Source: Corynebacterium yudongzhengii (GTDB lineage Bacteria; Actinomycetota; Actinomycetes; Mycobacteriales; Mycobacteriaceae). Taken from it: a stretch of DNA of 64,000 bases. Of the stretch, positions 63,615-64,000 are shown piece after piece (within the stretch, counting starts at the first letter, position 1; every line of letters starts with the position of its first letter). The DNA lies in NCBI RefSeq assembly GCF_003065405.1, contig NZ_CP026947.1, positions 310,001 through 374,000 of the forward strand. The letters run 5' to 3'. The notes beneath the pieces were generated by a model. It ran no database searches, was not told where the DNA came from, and saw only the letters and a program-made list of their open reading frames with translations. The translations under genes were made by a program, and so were the position numbers.

Positions 63615-63893
63615 ATGCCACGCAGCCTGAAGAAGGGCCCGTTCGTCGATGAGCACCTCCTCAACAAGGTGGATGCTCAGAACGAGGCCGGAACCAAGCA
63701 GGTCATCAAGACCTGGTCCCGCCGCTCCACCATCCTTCCCGATTTCATCGGTCACACCTTCGCCGTCCACGACGGCCGCAAGCACGTGCCGGTGTTCGTG
63801 GATGAGTCGATGGTTGGACACAAGCTGGGCGAATTCGCACCTACCAAGACCTTCAAGGGTCACGTCCGGGACGACAAGAAGGGACGTCGATAA
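63615..63893 (+). CDS. rpsS: 30S ribosomal protein S19
   Basis: A 92-residue S19 in the 30S head. [19 protein letters not shown] at the start, [30 protein letters not shown] in the middle and [11 protein letters not shown] at the end are standard. GAGGAGG lies upstream of the ATG. Confidence 0.98.
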   Translation: MPRSLKKGPFVDEHLLNKVDAQNEAGTKQVIKTWSRRSTILPDFIGHTFAVHDGRKHVPVFVDESMVGHKLGEFAPTKTFKGHVRDDKKGRR

Positions 63894-63896
63894 GCG

Positions 63897-64000
63897 ATGA
63901 GTGACACCATCACCTCCGCACACGCGACTGCTCGCTACGTCCGCGTGTCGCCCATGAAAGCCAAGCGGGTCATCGACCTCGTCCGCGGCAAGTCCGTCTC
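63897..64000 (+). CDS. rplV: 50S ribosomal protein L22 (3' end outside the window)
   Basis: The first 34 codons of L22 are present: [20 protein letters not shown] followed by [14 protein letters not shown]. This is the usual N-terminus, beginning 3 bp after the S19 stop, as expected in the S10 operon. The rest lies beyond base 64000. Confidence 0.93.
   Translation, partial: MSDTITSAHATARYVRVSPMKAKRVIDLVRGKSV

Overview
The window is a 64 kb piece of a high-GC actinobacterial chromosome, almost certainly Corynebacterium. The order menD - DUF3592 gene - mgtA - menG - menJ - polyprenyl synthase is that of Rv0555-Rv0562 in Mycobacterium tuberculosis. Corynebacterial marks include a GH65 enzyme fused to a HAD phosphatase, a DUF3068 protein next to rpoB, and many starts of leaderless type. 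The species cannot be told from the sequence. No phage, CRISPR array, rRNA or intact transposase was seen.

Layout. (1) 1-6715: heme synthesis (end of hemY, hemL), then a cytochrome c maturation set (phosphatase, TlpA/ResA-like thioredoxin, ccdA, resB, ccsB). (2) 6716-8831: an accessory patch with four evenly spaced palindromes in front of a DUF222/HNH nuclease gene that carries a frameshift. (3) 8890-13048: HAD-GH65 disaccharide phosphorylase-like gene, divergent XRE regulator, small membrane proteins. (4) 13755-32164: a menaquinone region (menA, menE, menB, menC, menD, menG, menJ, polyprenyl synthase) mixed with an AEC transporter, a glycosyltransferase, an aldo/keto reductase lacking its catalytic Tyr, a YkvI-type permease, a short UvrA paralogue and the mannosyltransferase mgtA. 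(5) 32270-35885: tRNA-Tyr, Thr, Met and Trp, then secE, nusG, rplK, rplA. (6) 35906-39347: an FAD amine-oxidase/CrtI-like enzyme and a PTS EII permease in A-B-C order. (7) 39490-55929: rplJL, DUF3068 gene, rpoBC, a DUF1707 protein, rpsL, rpsG, fusA, tuf. (8) 56046-60117: an unknown gene and a six-gene Asp23/AmaP envelope-stress locus. (9) 60118-64000: the start of the S10 operon (rpsJ, rplC, rplD, rplW, rplB, rpsS, start of rplV).

How it fits together. Regions 1 and 4 supply most parts of a respiratory chain: heme, attachment of heme to cytochrome c, and menaquinone with a partly saturated side chain. Regions 5, 7 and 9 are the core transcription and translation machinery, with structured leaders ahead of rplJ, rpoB, tuf and probably rpsJ.

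Most worth a second look: (a) a family of palindromic intergenic islands at 13186-13711, 20863-21477 and 40885-41094, in which two homologous copies share a hairpin with a compensatory base-pair change; (b) four TATGCC-RY-GGCATA palindromes whose starts are exactly 210, 140 and 140 bp apart upstream of the broken HNH nuclease; (c) a -10 hexamer 7-8 bp before the start codon in at least a dozen genes, including five men genes, implying leaderless mRNAs; (d) a foldable rpoB leader with two competing partners for one segment.
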